From positions 8,551,283-8,615,282 of the forward strand of contig NC_033631.1 of the NCBI RefSeq assembly GCF_001540865.1: a stretch of 64,000 nucleotides of DNA, written 5' to 3'. The DNA is from Ananas comosus. Taxonomy: Eukaryota; Streptophyta; Magnoliopsida; Poales; Bromeliaceae. Made by a program: the position numbers and the translations under genes. Under the pieces are notes generated by a model, which saw nothing but the letters and a program-made list of their open reading frames with translations, had not been told where the DNA came from and did no database searches. Below are positions 1 through 11,465 of this stretch, piece by piece; the first letter of the stretch is position 1; each line of letters opens with the position of its first letter.

Positions 1-108
1 TTGAAATAAACTCCTCTTATGTATGTGTTTATCATCCTTGTTCAGCAATATCTAAGCTGCACCTTCACTCTTAATTCACTCTTAATTTTTCTGTTTTTGG
101 TATCTCAG

Positions 109-230
109 GTCATGAATCTATTCCAGTTGGTTCGAGTGCCCAGTTTATGAGCAAGCCCATTCCGGGACCACGAATGCCGGATGGAACTAGAGGGTTTGCG
201 ATGGGGCGCGGTAAACCTGTTAATCCCTAG
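109..230 (+). CDS. Last coding exon of an unidentified gene (5' part outside window)
   Basis: A pyrimidine-rich stretch ending in TATCTCAG at 101-108 is a good splice acceptor. It is followed by an open frame of 39 codons, entered after two bases of a split codon, that ends with TAG at 228-230. The C-terminus is rich in Gly, Pro and Met and ends GFAMGRGKPVNP, a low-complexity tail of the kind seen in RNA-associated proteins. I do not recognise the family and assign no function. The upstream exons lie before base 1. Downstream sequence to about 940 looks like 3' UTR. The exon call rests on the acceptor, the open frame and the abrupt end of coding character. Confidence 0.5.
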
Positions 231-1139
231 CACAAACCTGGTGAGGAACGCGAATAGATGTCCACTCTGAGACTATTCATCTGAATACCAGGTACTTCTG
301 ATGCTATGCAAAGGAAAGCGTATATTTCTTTGTAAATCATCCCATATACTCTTGTACAACCATTTTGTTACTCTTTATATTTGGTTTATCTTCAAAGAGG
401 TTCTTAAATTTGTTTCATCATGTGTTTTTATTTGTAGATGTTTATACCTTTTCTTTTTATTGTTTAAACCTTAGTAAAAACCGTCAGGCCGTTGCATTGT
501 CTCTTTATTGTATGGTAAGTTGATTACAGCATGCGACAATGTTTACGTAAAGCTAGTAAACATGCAGGATTAGCTTAATTATGAATACTGGAATTCTCAC
601 GCATGGTTTGAGTTAGTGTGGAACATGTAACAGTGCTCGTGCTTGAGTTCCGGTTTCTAAGTCCAGTCATCGCTACTGTGCTGCGATTTGTTGAAATACA
701 CTGTCGGATCACTTTGTAATTGAAACTCTGTGACTCTCAAGTATTGTGATTGGCTTGTTTATCATGTTTTAGTAGTTCTTCCAGGTTCTTGGAGGCCAAA
801 AGCTGTACAAGTACCTGAGAATATGTGGGTATGAATCAGCAAAAGAAGTTGCAACTACGGTGAGCAAAGAAGTTGCCATTTCTGCAAACCAACCCGAAAG
901 TTTGAACTGGTTTTATCGAACAATCTGTTCCGGTAACCAATGAAATATGTCTCTCTGCGTATATTGTAGGTTCATGTTATTGTCGTCCGTCGATGGGGCC
1001 CACGTACTAGTAGTCGCAGACAACGTCAGAGCCGCCAGGCTGGTGATGGAAAGGAATGCTGAGTTCTCCGCCAAGGTATTGATCACTTTAGCTGCTTGTT
1101 GGTGGTTGATAATAGTTGGAAAGATATAAGGTGTTATTT
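231..1139. other. 3' UTR of gene 1 and following spacer
   Basis: No convincing coding region. A possible acceptor near 785 and a short open frame at 947-1129 could be an untranslated-region intron, an alternative 3' exon or chance. The 60-codon frame has no recognisable domain. Confidence 0.3.
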
Positions 1140-1189
1140 CGGAACCTCAGTTCGGAACCCTCGAGCGCAGCGCAGGCGTGTTAGAGGTT

Positions 1190-1413
1190 TGGTTAGGGAC
1201 TGGGCTGAGTTTTGCTAGACACTTTGGATCCGCATATATGTTTGTACTTGGTGTTTGTTTTCAGTAGTTCTTTTCTTATTTTATTTTACTTGTTCTCTCG
1301 CCGCGGCCGTTTAGAGGCCTAGTTGCCGCAACGTTATATGGCTAAATTTATTTTTCTATTGAATGAAGTGATAAGCATATTTTCTCTCTCTCTCTCTCTC
1401 AAAAAAAAAAAAA
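1190..1413 (+). mobile_element. LINE 3' end remnant with poly(A)
   Basis: The last ~90 bases before an A13 tail match the 3' end of the truncated LINE at 22.7-23.4 kb. Both have an AGGCC..AGTTGCC block, then GCTAAATTTAT, TTTCTATTGAATGAAG, a CTC-rich stretch and poly(A). This suggests the same LINE family, inserted just downstream of gene 1. The left edge is uncertain. Confidence 0.5.
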
Positions 1414-1882
1414 TCTCTTAATATTTGGGCTACTCACTCTGTATGCTTAAGAATAGCTTTATCGGAATTGGCTTATTTCATTAGAACTTAGAAGGAAATT
1501 TGGATGGTTGTAATTTAGTAGAAACAAAATATGATGACTAGGGACTTAAAAAGCAGGAAAAAAGGGTTAGGGACTACTGGTACATGTAACCCTTTTTTTT
1601 TTCTTCTTTTTTTAAAGTCGTGTCGCTCTTAACGTGATGCACTTTACATTCACGGTGAAAAGGCACTCAAAGTTGATCTCATCAAACTGAGTTGTTAACT
1701 CATATCTCCGAAGCAGATAAAATGAAAATCTACATGCTTCTTTGGAGTTCATTTCGCCTGGGAGATAAAGCAGTAGCTTTAAGTATTGAATTTTTCAGTG
1801 CGATACTATTGAGGCGATGTACTAGCAATATGTCTTTATATATTGTTAATGTATTAGAGATATAATATAAATAAATTTAAAA

Positions 1883-2240
1883 AAGAATTTCAAATATCAT
1901 CCCTGTGGTTTCGCATTTTTTTATTTTAGTACCATGTGATTTAAAGCGTATCAATTTACTACTTCGTGATTTTATTTTCTCTTTTTATTATTACATCCAC
2001 TAATTTTTTTCGTTAAATCAGTGACAAAGTTAAAATTAAAAAATATTAAAGTGAATATTCGACGATAAACTTAGGTGCGGTATGTGAAGTTTTTTGTATA
2101 TATAGTTTAACAAAATATTAACAGAGGAGCTGACAAAAGAGAAAAATAAAACCACAGGGTACTAAATTGATACACTTTAAACCACAAGATATTAAAGTGA
2201 AAAATTGCGAAACTATAGGGATGGTATTTGAAGTTTATCT
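1883..2240. mobile_element. Mutator-like foldback MITE, copy A
   Basis: Begins TTTCAAATATCATCCCTGTG and ends with the inverted form GGGATGGTATTTGAAGTTT. The arms repeat the phrase 'TTTTAGTACC..GTGATTTAAAG.GTATCAATTTA' in opposite orientations. It is the same family as 2961-3316 and 63212-63631. The 9-bp target duplication of the third copy assigns the family to the Mutator-type superfamily. Confidence 0.7.
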
Positions 2241-2245
2241 TATGT

Positions 2246-2960
2246 TAATATATTGATAATATATATTGCGGATTTGGGGTGGGGGAAGGCCTACGAACAT
2301 TATCTTAAAAACCCTCGGAAGTCCTAAAACAGCAGTGAAAGCCTCTTTTCTTACAATAATATTAAAAAAAAGATTATATTTTATCAAAAGACCCTTAACC
2401 AAATATTATTGGCAAAATAGTCCTACTTCTGTCCAACTCACCATTAGGGTGAAATAAAAGGCCATAAAATCGTTGACTTTATTCATTAAAAGCGGTGAAT
2501 CATTCACCAAATTTATAAAACGGTGAATAATTTATCTTATTTTTATTGAGAATAATTAAAATTTTTTATGAGATTGTTAGAATTATATATAAATTTTTAT
2601 AGAATTATTAGAATTGTATATGAGTTGTTGGGCTATATTTTATATTTTAAAGTTTTCTTATGCACCGTCTTTTGTAAGTTTTATTAAAGTCGGTGAATAA
2701 TTTACTAATCTTTAATTTTTGCTGCCTCATGAAACTACGTGTGACAAAATAGAGCTATATAACCAAATAAAATTTTGGCAGGATTATTTGACAAAATATA
2801 AAATTTTGTAAAATTACTTTTACTAGAAAGTCTTTAGTGAGCGCGAACATTCTTGATCTCCCAAAACAAATACAAAAGAGGGGGCTGCCGCCTAGAGTCT
2901 TGGTGGCGAGCTTCGATCTACTGGTGTATGTTAGTTTTGTCTGTTTGCTGAGTATTTTTT
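2246..2960. other. AT-rich intergenic spacer
   Basis: No gene seen. It contains several scattered copies of a short GGTGAATNATT phrase (2490-2700). A 63-codon frame at 2266-2457 lacks coding character. Confidence 0.3.
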
Positions 2961-3316
2961 AGGGTAAACTTCAAATACCATCCTTATGGTTTCACATTTT
3001 CTCACTTTAGTACTCTATGTTTTAAAGTGTATCGAGTTAGTGTCCTATGGTTTTATTGTTATCTTTTCGTCAGCTTTTCCGTTAATATTTCGTTAAATTA
3101 TATACAAAAAACTTCAGATATCTCATCTAGATTTATCAAATATTCATTTTAGTACTCTTTAGTTTTAACTTCGTCATCGATTTAACGGAAAAAATTAGTG
3201 AAATCGATAATAAAAAGATAAAAATAAAATCACATGTCACTAAATTGATGCAGTTTAAATCACGGGATACTAAAGTGAGAAAGTATGAAACTACAGGGGT
3301 GGTATTTGAATATTTT
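2961..3316. mobile_element. Mutator-like foldback MITE, copy B
   Basis: Starts AGGGTAAACTTCAAATACC and ends GGGGTGGTATTTGAA, with inverted arms like copies A and C. The right tip runs into a T-tract, so the target duplication is not clear. Confidence 0.7.
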
Positions 3317-3408
3317 TTTTTTCTTTAATATCATCAAACTTAGAAATACATTTTAAACCTATAAAGAAAAATTTTAATTCTTGGTTAGAGTACCGATTGT
3401 TCCAAGAA

Positions 3409-3531
3409 CAAGTGGCAAAAGATTTGATGGTTAGTATTCGAGATCTAAATTAGAATTCGAGTTATTCATATTTTCAGCTGAAATAAGCGAAATGAATAAC
3501 ATGCTACCTTTAACTCAAAAAAAAAAAAAAA
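3409..3531 (+). mobile_element. tRNA-derived SINE (degenerate copy)
   Basis: Shows the family order found in seven copies here: AGTGGCAAA, GATGGTTAGTA, a decayed B-box (AGAATTCGAG), a GAAATAAGCGAAATGAATAACATGCTACC block and a poly(A) tail. It sits about 200 bp upstream of the MraY start codon. Confidence 0.6.
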
Positions 3532-3663
3532 TTTCAGAAAAAAAAAATTTCTTTGTTCGAGTCTTTTTTTTTACAAAAACGATTTCCTCGCCGCCGATCT
3601 CCCCCTCCTCTTAGCGCGGGATCGTTTTCCTCGTCGAGGAAGCAATGGAATCCATTTCCCATC

Positions 3664-3670
3664 TATAAAT
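3664..3670 (+). promoter_or_regulatory. Candidate TATA box of the MraY gene
   Basis: TATAAAT lies 65-71 bases upstream of the ATG at 3735 and is followed by a C/T-rich leader, a usual plant TATA-to-start arrangement. Confidence 0.45.
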
Positions 3671-3734
3671 TGAAGGCCAAAAAAAAAATAAAAAAACCCA
3701 ACACCCCACCCCATCTCTCTATTCCTCTTCTCCC

Positions 3735-4016
3735 ATGTCCTCCGCCGCCGCCGCCGCCGCCGGAGCTACGAACCCCCACCTCGCCCGCTTAGGGTTCCGG
3801 CGAACCCTAAGACCCTCCGCCGCCGCCGCTTTCCGATTCCGCTGCCTCGTAACGTCCCAATCTCTACCACTTCCCCCTTCCTCTTTGCACTCCCTGAAAT
3901 TGCTTACAACCTTATTACGATCTTAATGCACTGCATGAATGTCTTGATCGTGTGCAACAATTCCACCATTTCGTTTGTCATCACGGTATTTGAGCTTTTT
4001 CGCGACGAGCTAAGAG

Positions 4017-4081
<65 letters not shown>

Positions 4082-7000
4082 CGATATGATGTTTCGAGCT
4101 ATGCTGTCGGTACGAGAGTTATATCATGCCGATATTTTGTCGATATGGTGGGTATGGTCTGTATCGATAGACATTTCAATTTCTTGATAAAATGTTTAAG
4201 TCTAAGTTACAGATAATTATCCAATGTTGTTGGACCCATTTTGTCCGGTCCTAGCATGCGTCAGAGCAGCATGTTAAGAATATTGGTTAGAAACAAGAAA
4301 CAACAGTTTCAACACTTGTAAGATTAGGCTTTTGGGTTGATTTCAGCTGTTCTTGCTTTGAATTGCTAGAGTTAATTTTATAGTCCTGTACATGGCTATT
4401 TCATGAACAATGTAAACTATCTAGACCAGTTCCACTATTTCGTATGTTATTAATTTGCTCATACTCCTCCTTTCTGCAGTATTTTCGATCCAAATCTGTC
4501 GGTCAAAGATGGAACGCGCGGAATCTTGCCTTTGTGGTTGCTGCAATGGATGAGGTGCAGCAGTCATCTTGTTGCGAAACTCTACTACCCCTGTGTTGTT
4601 CAATGGCTTCCTGTTCTGATTTGGCTTTCGTATTACAGAGCTCCGTGGAGTTTTCTGCGATTGAGGACAGAAATGGGGTTTTGGGAGGGAAGTCTTCTCC
4701 TCAGCTGTCTTCAAGTGAGGGCGAGGAGAGCGACGGTGACATTGCATATCCTTCAGTAGACGTGGATTTACAAGTAAATAAGGACCGCTCGGAGGCGCCT
4801 GGTGATTCTTTGACAGCGGCGGCTCACCGGCTTGCAAACCTTAGACAAGGTGATAAAAGGAAAAGGTGAGGGGTTTGTTTCTTCTCCCGTTCTTGGCATA
4901 CATTCAAAAACAAAGGCAGAAGATCATTGAATGCTAATTGTTCTTAATTCCATTTTGATCTTGCCATTATGACCTAAATATAACCAAAAGAATAAAAAAA
5001 GAAAACTATTAGTTACCTTTCTGTGTTATTGCTGCTCTAAGATTGTCACAGGTAATGTTTATCTCCATAGGTTCCATTAGTCTTTTTGTTTCGCAATAGG
5101 CTAGTTTTTGGCATCCTAAAACTAAAATAAAGGATGCTTTTGTTGTCTTGGCAATCATGTATATGTACATTGCAACTGCCTTAAATGAGTTTTTTTTTTT
5201 TTTTCCCTTCTGATGGCAGATTTCGAACTGGAATGTTGATTAATTTCTGGTTGATCACCTTCATAGTCATCTTCTTGTTATGGTTTGATTGGTTTTCATG
5301 GCGAATAGTGAGAAAACCACTGAAGCCATTTTTCTTAACGAAACCTTTTATAGTGTCGGCAATTTTATCAGCATTTGCCGGGCTTTTATACGTCCCTATA
5401 GTTGACAACTTGAAGATTCACCAGATTCTTAGAAAAGAAGGTCCAAAACACTCTTCCAAAAGGGGAACGCCCACAATGGGTGGATTATTCTTTATTCCTG
5501 TTGGAATTGTTGTTGCTAAAGCTTTAGCTGGCGATAGTTCCACTCAGTTAAGTGGAGCAGCAATAGGAACTCTTGCATTTGGTGGAATTGGATTACTTGA
5601 TGATCTTTTGAGTTGCATCAAGGGTCATAACTATGGTTTGTCAGGATGGGTAAAGCTAGGTTTGCAGGTAAATTTCCTATCTCTATCTGGTACTTAATGT
5701 TTTCTGCTATATGGATTGGTGAGTATCGTATAACAGCTTCTCTATGGTGTTTTTGACAGGTAGCTGTCGGAACATGGTTCTCTTTTTGGCTGGACTCGGC
5801 ATCTATATCATCGCCATACAACATGTATATCTCATAATCAGTAAGATACAGAACTTTGAACAGTAATGAAGGCCTGTTGTTATTAGCTAATTGTTCTTTT
5901 TCTTGGACAATATTAACGTGAATATAAATCAAGTTTGAAGATGCTGGTTAATAATTGGCAAGGAGAGAGGTGTGTGCCCTAGTACTAATGCACAGCATGC
6001 AACACCACATGTCTGCACAAATCTTATCATTCTTCCATAGATCCTTTTTTTTTTTTTTTTCCTTCTTCTTCCCCCTTTTTTTAGAAAACTTTCTCATGTA
6101 GACCTTATCTAAGCATATGAAAGGCTATTGGTAGCCCACAGCACTGGCTTGACACACGCGACCTTAGACATTGATTTAAAACAGTATAGATAGAGAGAGT
6201 GCTTAAGTTCAGATTGTCCTGTTTAATATTTAGGGCTACAAGTCCAAGAATGTGCTCATATGAGTCCTGGAGATACTTTCAGCGGAAAGAGATAATAACG
6301 ATGACAATACATTTAAACAGAAAGACTTGTATATTTCACTCTTTTTTTTGCACGTGGTTTGTAACTGTTATTTACAATTCATCCCAAATTTTTTTACATT
6401 AAATTGGAATTTGGAACTAGTTACAGTATTTTTCTCAATTGTTTTTAGGGAAATTTCTTTTATTAAATTTCTATGACTCTCAGTCTTAGAGATCCTACAC
6501 ATTGCTGGACATCTGTGCTTATTTTTGTAGTCGGCATTGTTCTTTTCTTTTTAACTAAATTAATATTGTTGCGCACAGTCAGTACGCATCCTCTAAATTG
6601 TTGGAATGCTTCTAAAGACGAGAAAAATAGCACATAAAAGCTCACGAGGGGAATTACTTTTGGAATCCCAGAAAGGCAGAAACTTGCCCCGGCCCTAAGC
6701 ACTATTAGCCAATGGAAAACCAGGATCTTCTGAATATAACAATTGGTTGACGACTGACTGACAGCTAATACTATAGTCCACTAGGCAAGGACTAGCATTT
6801 AGCACGGGCAAATTGATGTGTGTAGAAATTCTTCTTTTTGTTATGGTGGGTTCTGTTTGCTGCTCTCTAACCACTGGTTCTCCAATATATTTCTAGCTTC
6901 AATTGCAATGATTTTGACTTTTCATTGGTGTGGAATTAGTGCTAATTTCTTATATTAGCCCGTAGAGGCTTTAATGACCCTCATCTTGATGGCTATGTCC

Positions 7001-8639
7001 CGCCATACCTGTTCTTGTCTCTCTATGCTACTTTATTCTGATGTTTTTTTTTAACCTGCACTTCCGATGGCTTGTAGATAAACATTCTCTGAATTTTATG
7101 AATGTTAAGTTCTCAGAAGAAGTTTGTAAATTTTACGAATTTTTTCTTTTAGTTGGTTCAATCATGCCTCGAATAAAAAAATGTAGGTAATAGAATGGAA
7201 TCTCCCATCTTTTCACTCCCTATTTTTGTTTAGGAAGTATTTAGCTCCTCTTCCTCCACCACTTGGCCTTGTGTATCTGGGAAGGCTCTATCTTGGTTTG
7301 ACAACATTCTGTTTCGCTGCAACGGGGAATGGAGTTAACTTAACCGACGGACTTGATGGATTAGCTGGAGGAGCAGCAGCACTGGCTTTCATGGGAATGT
7401 CTGTAGCTGTCCTTGCTATATGTCCTGGTAAGCTGATACTTCTAACACCTGTTATGTACCCCTATATTCCTTCGTTTGTTTCACATTTTGTCGTTTCTTT
7501 GACTAGCACTGTAACAGCACTTGCTATCTTTTCTGTTTCTGTGTCAGCAACTTTTCCTTGATGAAATCTTTGATTTTCTTTTTAGTTATGAAAAAGGCTA
7601 TTTAATTCTGTTCCATTTGTAAGAAAAATGCTTGAGTAGCCCTTCATGTGGAAGCTATTGCTTCACTTTTTCTGATAATCTAAGAAATGATTTGGTAAAA
7701 TAAGGCTAAGCTGTTGGAAAATTATGAGTTAATATCTGTTCTTTTCACTCAAACAGAACAGTTCCTGATCCTGCCAATTTTATGCAATGTCATTTCCATC
7801 CAAAATTCCCTACGTTTGTTTGGAGCTATTCATACCATGTGATATTTAGTATGTTAAATGACCTTATCCCCTTGTTCTAAGGAGAATCATTTAGTAAGTT
7901 GTGGTTAAAATTGTCAATTTTGTCAGTTAAACTCGCATGGGAAGTGCGTTCCCCAGCTGATGTCTAGTTTTTTGAATGTAAAATAATTCCGTAGATAACA
8001 CTGCATAATATTAGGTGAGCTCATGGAGTATTTTGTTTGGTTGAAGGATTCAGAGACTGAATTGCACTTCGTCAGAAGTCCATGGATTATATATATATTC
8101 AACCCTATATTTTCCAGAATCTTGTAGCAATAATAAAAGCAACCACTACACTATCTTAGTGCTTTGCAACACTAATACTTCTAATTTTATCTTGGTTGGA
8201 TTTTTGTGTTTGTTATGAATGGACCAAATAAGCGCTTACTGCTTGCTCAATTTTTAATAGAGCTAGCTGTATTTGGAGCCTCGATGGCGGGGGCTTGCAT
8301 AGGATTTTTGTTCCACAATCGATACAAAGCCTCTGTATTCATGGGAGATACTGGGTCCTTGGCGCTAGGCGGAGCACTTGCTGCAATGGCTTCTTGTTCT
8401 GGCATGTTCTTCCCATTGTTTGTAGCATCTGGTCTTTTTGTATTGGAAGTTTTGTCGGTTATAATGCAGGTATGGTCGTTTAACCTTAATTACTTCTCTC
8501 ATTTGTAGCCGATCCAATCTTGCCTCTCCACTTATTCCATAATCATATCATTCTTTAAATGTAGAATCTGTTGAATAATAGTTTTGTTGTTTTGGTTTCA
8601 TAATTATCTAAGTTGGAAAGGGAATCTATTTTTCACTTC

Positions 8640-8686
<47 letters not shown>

Positions 8687-10314
8687 GGGCTACTATACTC
8701 TTATGAGTATAGAGCCCTTCGTACTTATAAGTTGTTTTCGATGTTGGGGCTTTCGAATCGACGATCCACACCGTTAAACATGATCTAGAGTATTTGAAAC
8801 TCTTAAAAAATAAATTTCGTAATTTTTCGAAACCATTATAAAGTCTATCAAGCGGGTATAAAATAAACGGTCAAAATCAAACTACATCCTAAAAATGGAT
8901 GATCGGATCCTTCAATTTAAGATCGGAGTTATTGATCTTTATTTAGGTAGTGAATAGAATTTTCTATCAAAAATTCAACCTATTCGGATTCTTTTACACC
9001 GTTAAACTAGCAAATATCTCATACCGATCGTTAAAAATTGTCAATTTTGTGAGCTTTTGATTGTAAGGTAAATGATATCGAAAAATTATAAAATTTGATT
9101 TCTAGAAGTTTTAAATGCTCTAGATAATGTTTAACGGTATGGATCGTCGATTCGGAAGCTCTATTATTGAAAACAACGAAGGCGATCGTACTCATAAGAG
9201 TATAGTAGCCGGACTCTCTCTCTCTCTCTCTATCTATATATATATATATATATAGAGTCCGGCTGTGGTGCTTGTAAAAGCACCAAGCTCTTGGAGCTTG
9301 TGAATTTTTTACCGTTAGATCTACACCTTTGATCATTTTCACCCGTTAGATTATACTATTCAACCAACCACCCACTCAACCCTAGGGGGCCCACATCATC
9401 CTAACCGCACATCTCTTAATCCAATGGCCAAAAATCTACAAGCACCAATAACTTGGTACTTTTAAAAGCATAGGAGCTCAATTCTATATATATATATATA
9501 TTATGCACATATTGCCTATCTATGATGTCAAATGATGTAAAAAAGAGGTAAAAACATATATTACTTGAACTATCGATCATTTTCAGTTGACTATTAAACC
9601 TTTCAAAATTTTGATTTTACTATCCAACCTTTCAATTTTTTGATTTGAGCCAATCAACGGCAGTGTGACTTCAAAATTTGAATGTGTCGCTTATTTTTAC
9701 AAGTTTAGGTAAGCAATTATAGATTCATTAGTAAGCAATTGTTTAAATTCTGAGGTCAAATTACCGTTGACTAGTTCAAGTCAAACAAATTGAAAGGTGG
9801 GGTGGTAAAATCAAAATTTTGAAAGGTTGGGTAGTTGACTCAAAATGATCCATAATTTAGTTAAGTTTTATAAGTTTTTACCTGAAAAAAGTAGTGATCA
9901 TTGCCTAATGAGTAGTCTAGGTTGTCTCTTAACAAATTAAATGCCCCACTACCCATGTATTGCTTGTTAAATGCTTGTATTAAATCATTAGGCTTTTTGC
10001 TGACCCAGAACCTTGGTCACTTAACTTGAAACTATCTCCTTTTTGTGCCTCTTTTTGTGCCGAAAAGTTCATTCCTTTCCGCAGCCGATAATATCTAATC
10101 TCTCAAACTAAAAGCTTCCTTCGTCATGCAGGTTCTCTCTGTGCAGGCCACTAAAAGGCTTTATGGAGTTAGCAGGCGCGTATTTCGGATGGCGCCTGTG
10201 CACCATCACTTCGAACTTTGTGGTTTCAAGGAGCCGGTCATCGTGGCCACCGCCTATGTTATATCCTATGCATTGGCTTTGCTCGCAGGCTACGTCGGCT
10301 TAATTTCCGTTTGA
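3735..10314 (+). CDS. MraY: Phospho-N-acetylmuramoyl-pentapeptide-transferase homologue (MraY), plastid-targeted, 7 exons
   Basis: Exons by splice-site reading: 3735-3848, 4480-4865, 5220-5667, 5760-5824, 7234-7427, 8261-8469, 10132-10314. These total 1599 nt (532 codons), and every junction is GT-AG and in phase. Residues 1-38 are Ala/Arg/Ser-rich and look like a chloroplast transit peptide. The polytopic membrane domain starts near residue 170. Signatures of the family are present: KRGTPTMGG (247-255), LLDD with the paired Asp (294-295), [12 protein letters not shown] (373-384), MGDTGS with Asp432, and [10 protein letters not shown] (492-501). Bacterial MraY moves phospho-MurNAc-pentapeptide from UDP to undecaprenyl phosphate, making lipid I; the plant protein is expected in plastid membranes. 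Protein function is inferred from the family. The Ser-rich linker between the transit peptide and the membrane domain (exon 2) is poorly conserved, so exon 2 is the least certain. An alternative exon 7 acceptor would remove five residues. Confidence 0.93.
4021..4077. repeat. (TA)n microsatellite in MraY intron 1
   Basis: About 57 bases of uninterrupted TA dinucleotide inside intron 1 (3849-4479). The open frame reading Tyr-Ile repeats across it is an artefact. Confidence 0.95.
5825..7233 (+). other. MraY intron 4 (1.4 kb)
   Basis: GT at 5825 and AG before 7234 join an ATG split between exons 4 and 5. The intron holds T-rich tracts (6047-6080) and no recognised element. Small frames inside it have no coding character. 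Confidence 0.8.
7428..8260 (+). other. MraY intron 5 (0.8 kb)
   Basis: GTAAGC donor at 7428 and a TTTTTAATAG acceptor before 8261. The split Glu codon is rebuilt exactly and the protein continues from AICP to ELAVFGAS. No mobile element recognised. Confidence 0.8.
8684..9218. mobile_element. Long-TIR foldback MITE, family X, in MraY intron 6
   Basis: The left arm (GGCTACTATACTCTTATGAG, then TCGAATCGACGATCCACACC and GTTAAACATGATCTAGAGTA) recurs inverted on the right (TCTAGATAATGTTTAACGG, GGATCGTCGATTCGGAAG, CTCATAAGAGTATAGTAGCC). The arms are about 130 bp each. It is bordered by (TA)n on the left and (CT)n(TA)n on the right. Related copies lie at 30.05, 48.42, 49.46 and 50.03 kb. Confidence 0.85.
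9256..9483. mobile_element. Short MITE, family Y, in MraY intron 6
   Basis: Starts AGTCCGGCTGTGGTGCTTG and ends ACTTTTAAAAGCATAGGAGC. The core reads CCGTTAGATC..CAACCCTAGGGGG..CCTAACCGCACATCTC, shared with copies at 18.45, 26.05, 50.58 and 53.72 kb. It lies between TA tracts. Confidence 0.75.
9547..9882. mobile_element. MITE, family Z, in MraY intron 6
   Basis: Inverted ends GGTAAAAAC and GTTTTTACC surround inverted inner phrases CCTTTCAAAATTTTGATTTT and AAAATCAAAATTTTGAAAGG. A relative lies at about 52.51-52.84 kb. Confidence 0.75.
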
Positions 10315-11060
10315 AGCGCACCCGTTTCCACAACAACTTAAACACTCTTTTAAAGATACAATTTTCCTTTAGAGTTTTAGTCAATTTTAACTACTCTATC
10401 TACTTCTATCTCAGAAAGATAAAGGAGACCGACTAGCTCGAAATTTGTCACTGTATTACACCCAGTTGCAAAGTTACTTCCATAGAGAACAAGGATTTAT
10501 GATTATCACATGTGAATGACTCTTAACATGATACTTCAATGTGTTATGTTTTAGTTTAGTGTATGAACTGGTGTTTTACGCTTTCGAATTATCGAGCACC
10601 ATTTATTTTCCAGAAGGAAATTGTGAAATGTGCTGACTGATCTGATTGGAGTGCTTGATCATGCAAGTTTTTTAACAATGACTTGTTTTTCTCCTTAATA
10701 TCTGGAATTCATCATCTGTTCAAATTGAGGAGTGTATTTTGATATTTGAGCAATGTTTACTGCAGATTTTGTGGTGGATTCTTTGTTAAAAAAATGATAA
10801 ATTATCTCCTCTATGCAATATACTATTTTTCTTATTTTTAGGGGCATAAATTTTAAAATTCTCACAAAAGATTTAACTTTCCAGTAGGAATATTTTTGCG
10901 GATTCTAATATTGTAGGAATATTATTGTTTAGTTCTTGTTTTGGAATGTTTAAGATTACGTCATTCCCATGTTTGGTTCAATCTGAAAAATTATTAGGTT
11001 ATATCAGGGGTTTACTATTATACCCTTGTTAATATAGATGGATACTGCATATTATTTTAG
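10315..11060. other. MraY 3' UTR and downstream spacer
   Basis: A T-rich region follows the TGA of MraY and probably includes its 3' UTR; no clear polyadenylation signal was chosen. No other gene or named repeat seen. Confidence 0.4.
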
Positions 11061-11465
11061 GACTTTTTTTTTTGCATTCGGTCCCCTCAAAAACATTATT
11101 TTCATAAATAGTCGCACCAAATTTATAATTGCAATTTTGGCTCTATCCACGCCACGTAGGCACCACACGAGCAGAGGTGAAGGGTGTGGAAAAAATTGAA
11201 TGCGATAATCCATTCAACGTATTTAGACGCGGTGAATAGTTCACCGTGTTTAATATATTATATTACTTGAGTGCGGGGTGAATATAACCACTAAATACGG
11301 TAAACTATTTACCGTGTTCAAACACGGTGAATGGTTCACCGTGTTCAACTTACTACACAGTCTCCACCTTGCTCGCATGGCACTGACGTGGCGCTTGCAT
11401 AGTAAGAGTAGGACAAATTGCAAGTATGAAATTGATGGGGCTATTTGTAAAAAAAAAAAACTTTT

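Noticed and set aside
4021..4077. Open frames of Tyr-Ile repeats over TA tracts (also near 23.2 and 26.9 kb)
   Set aside because: They translate (TA)n microsatellites and have no coding character.
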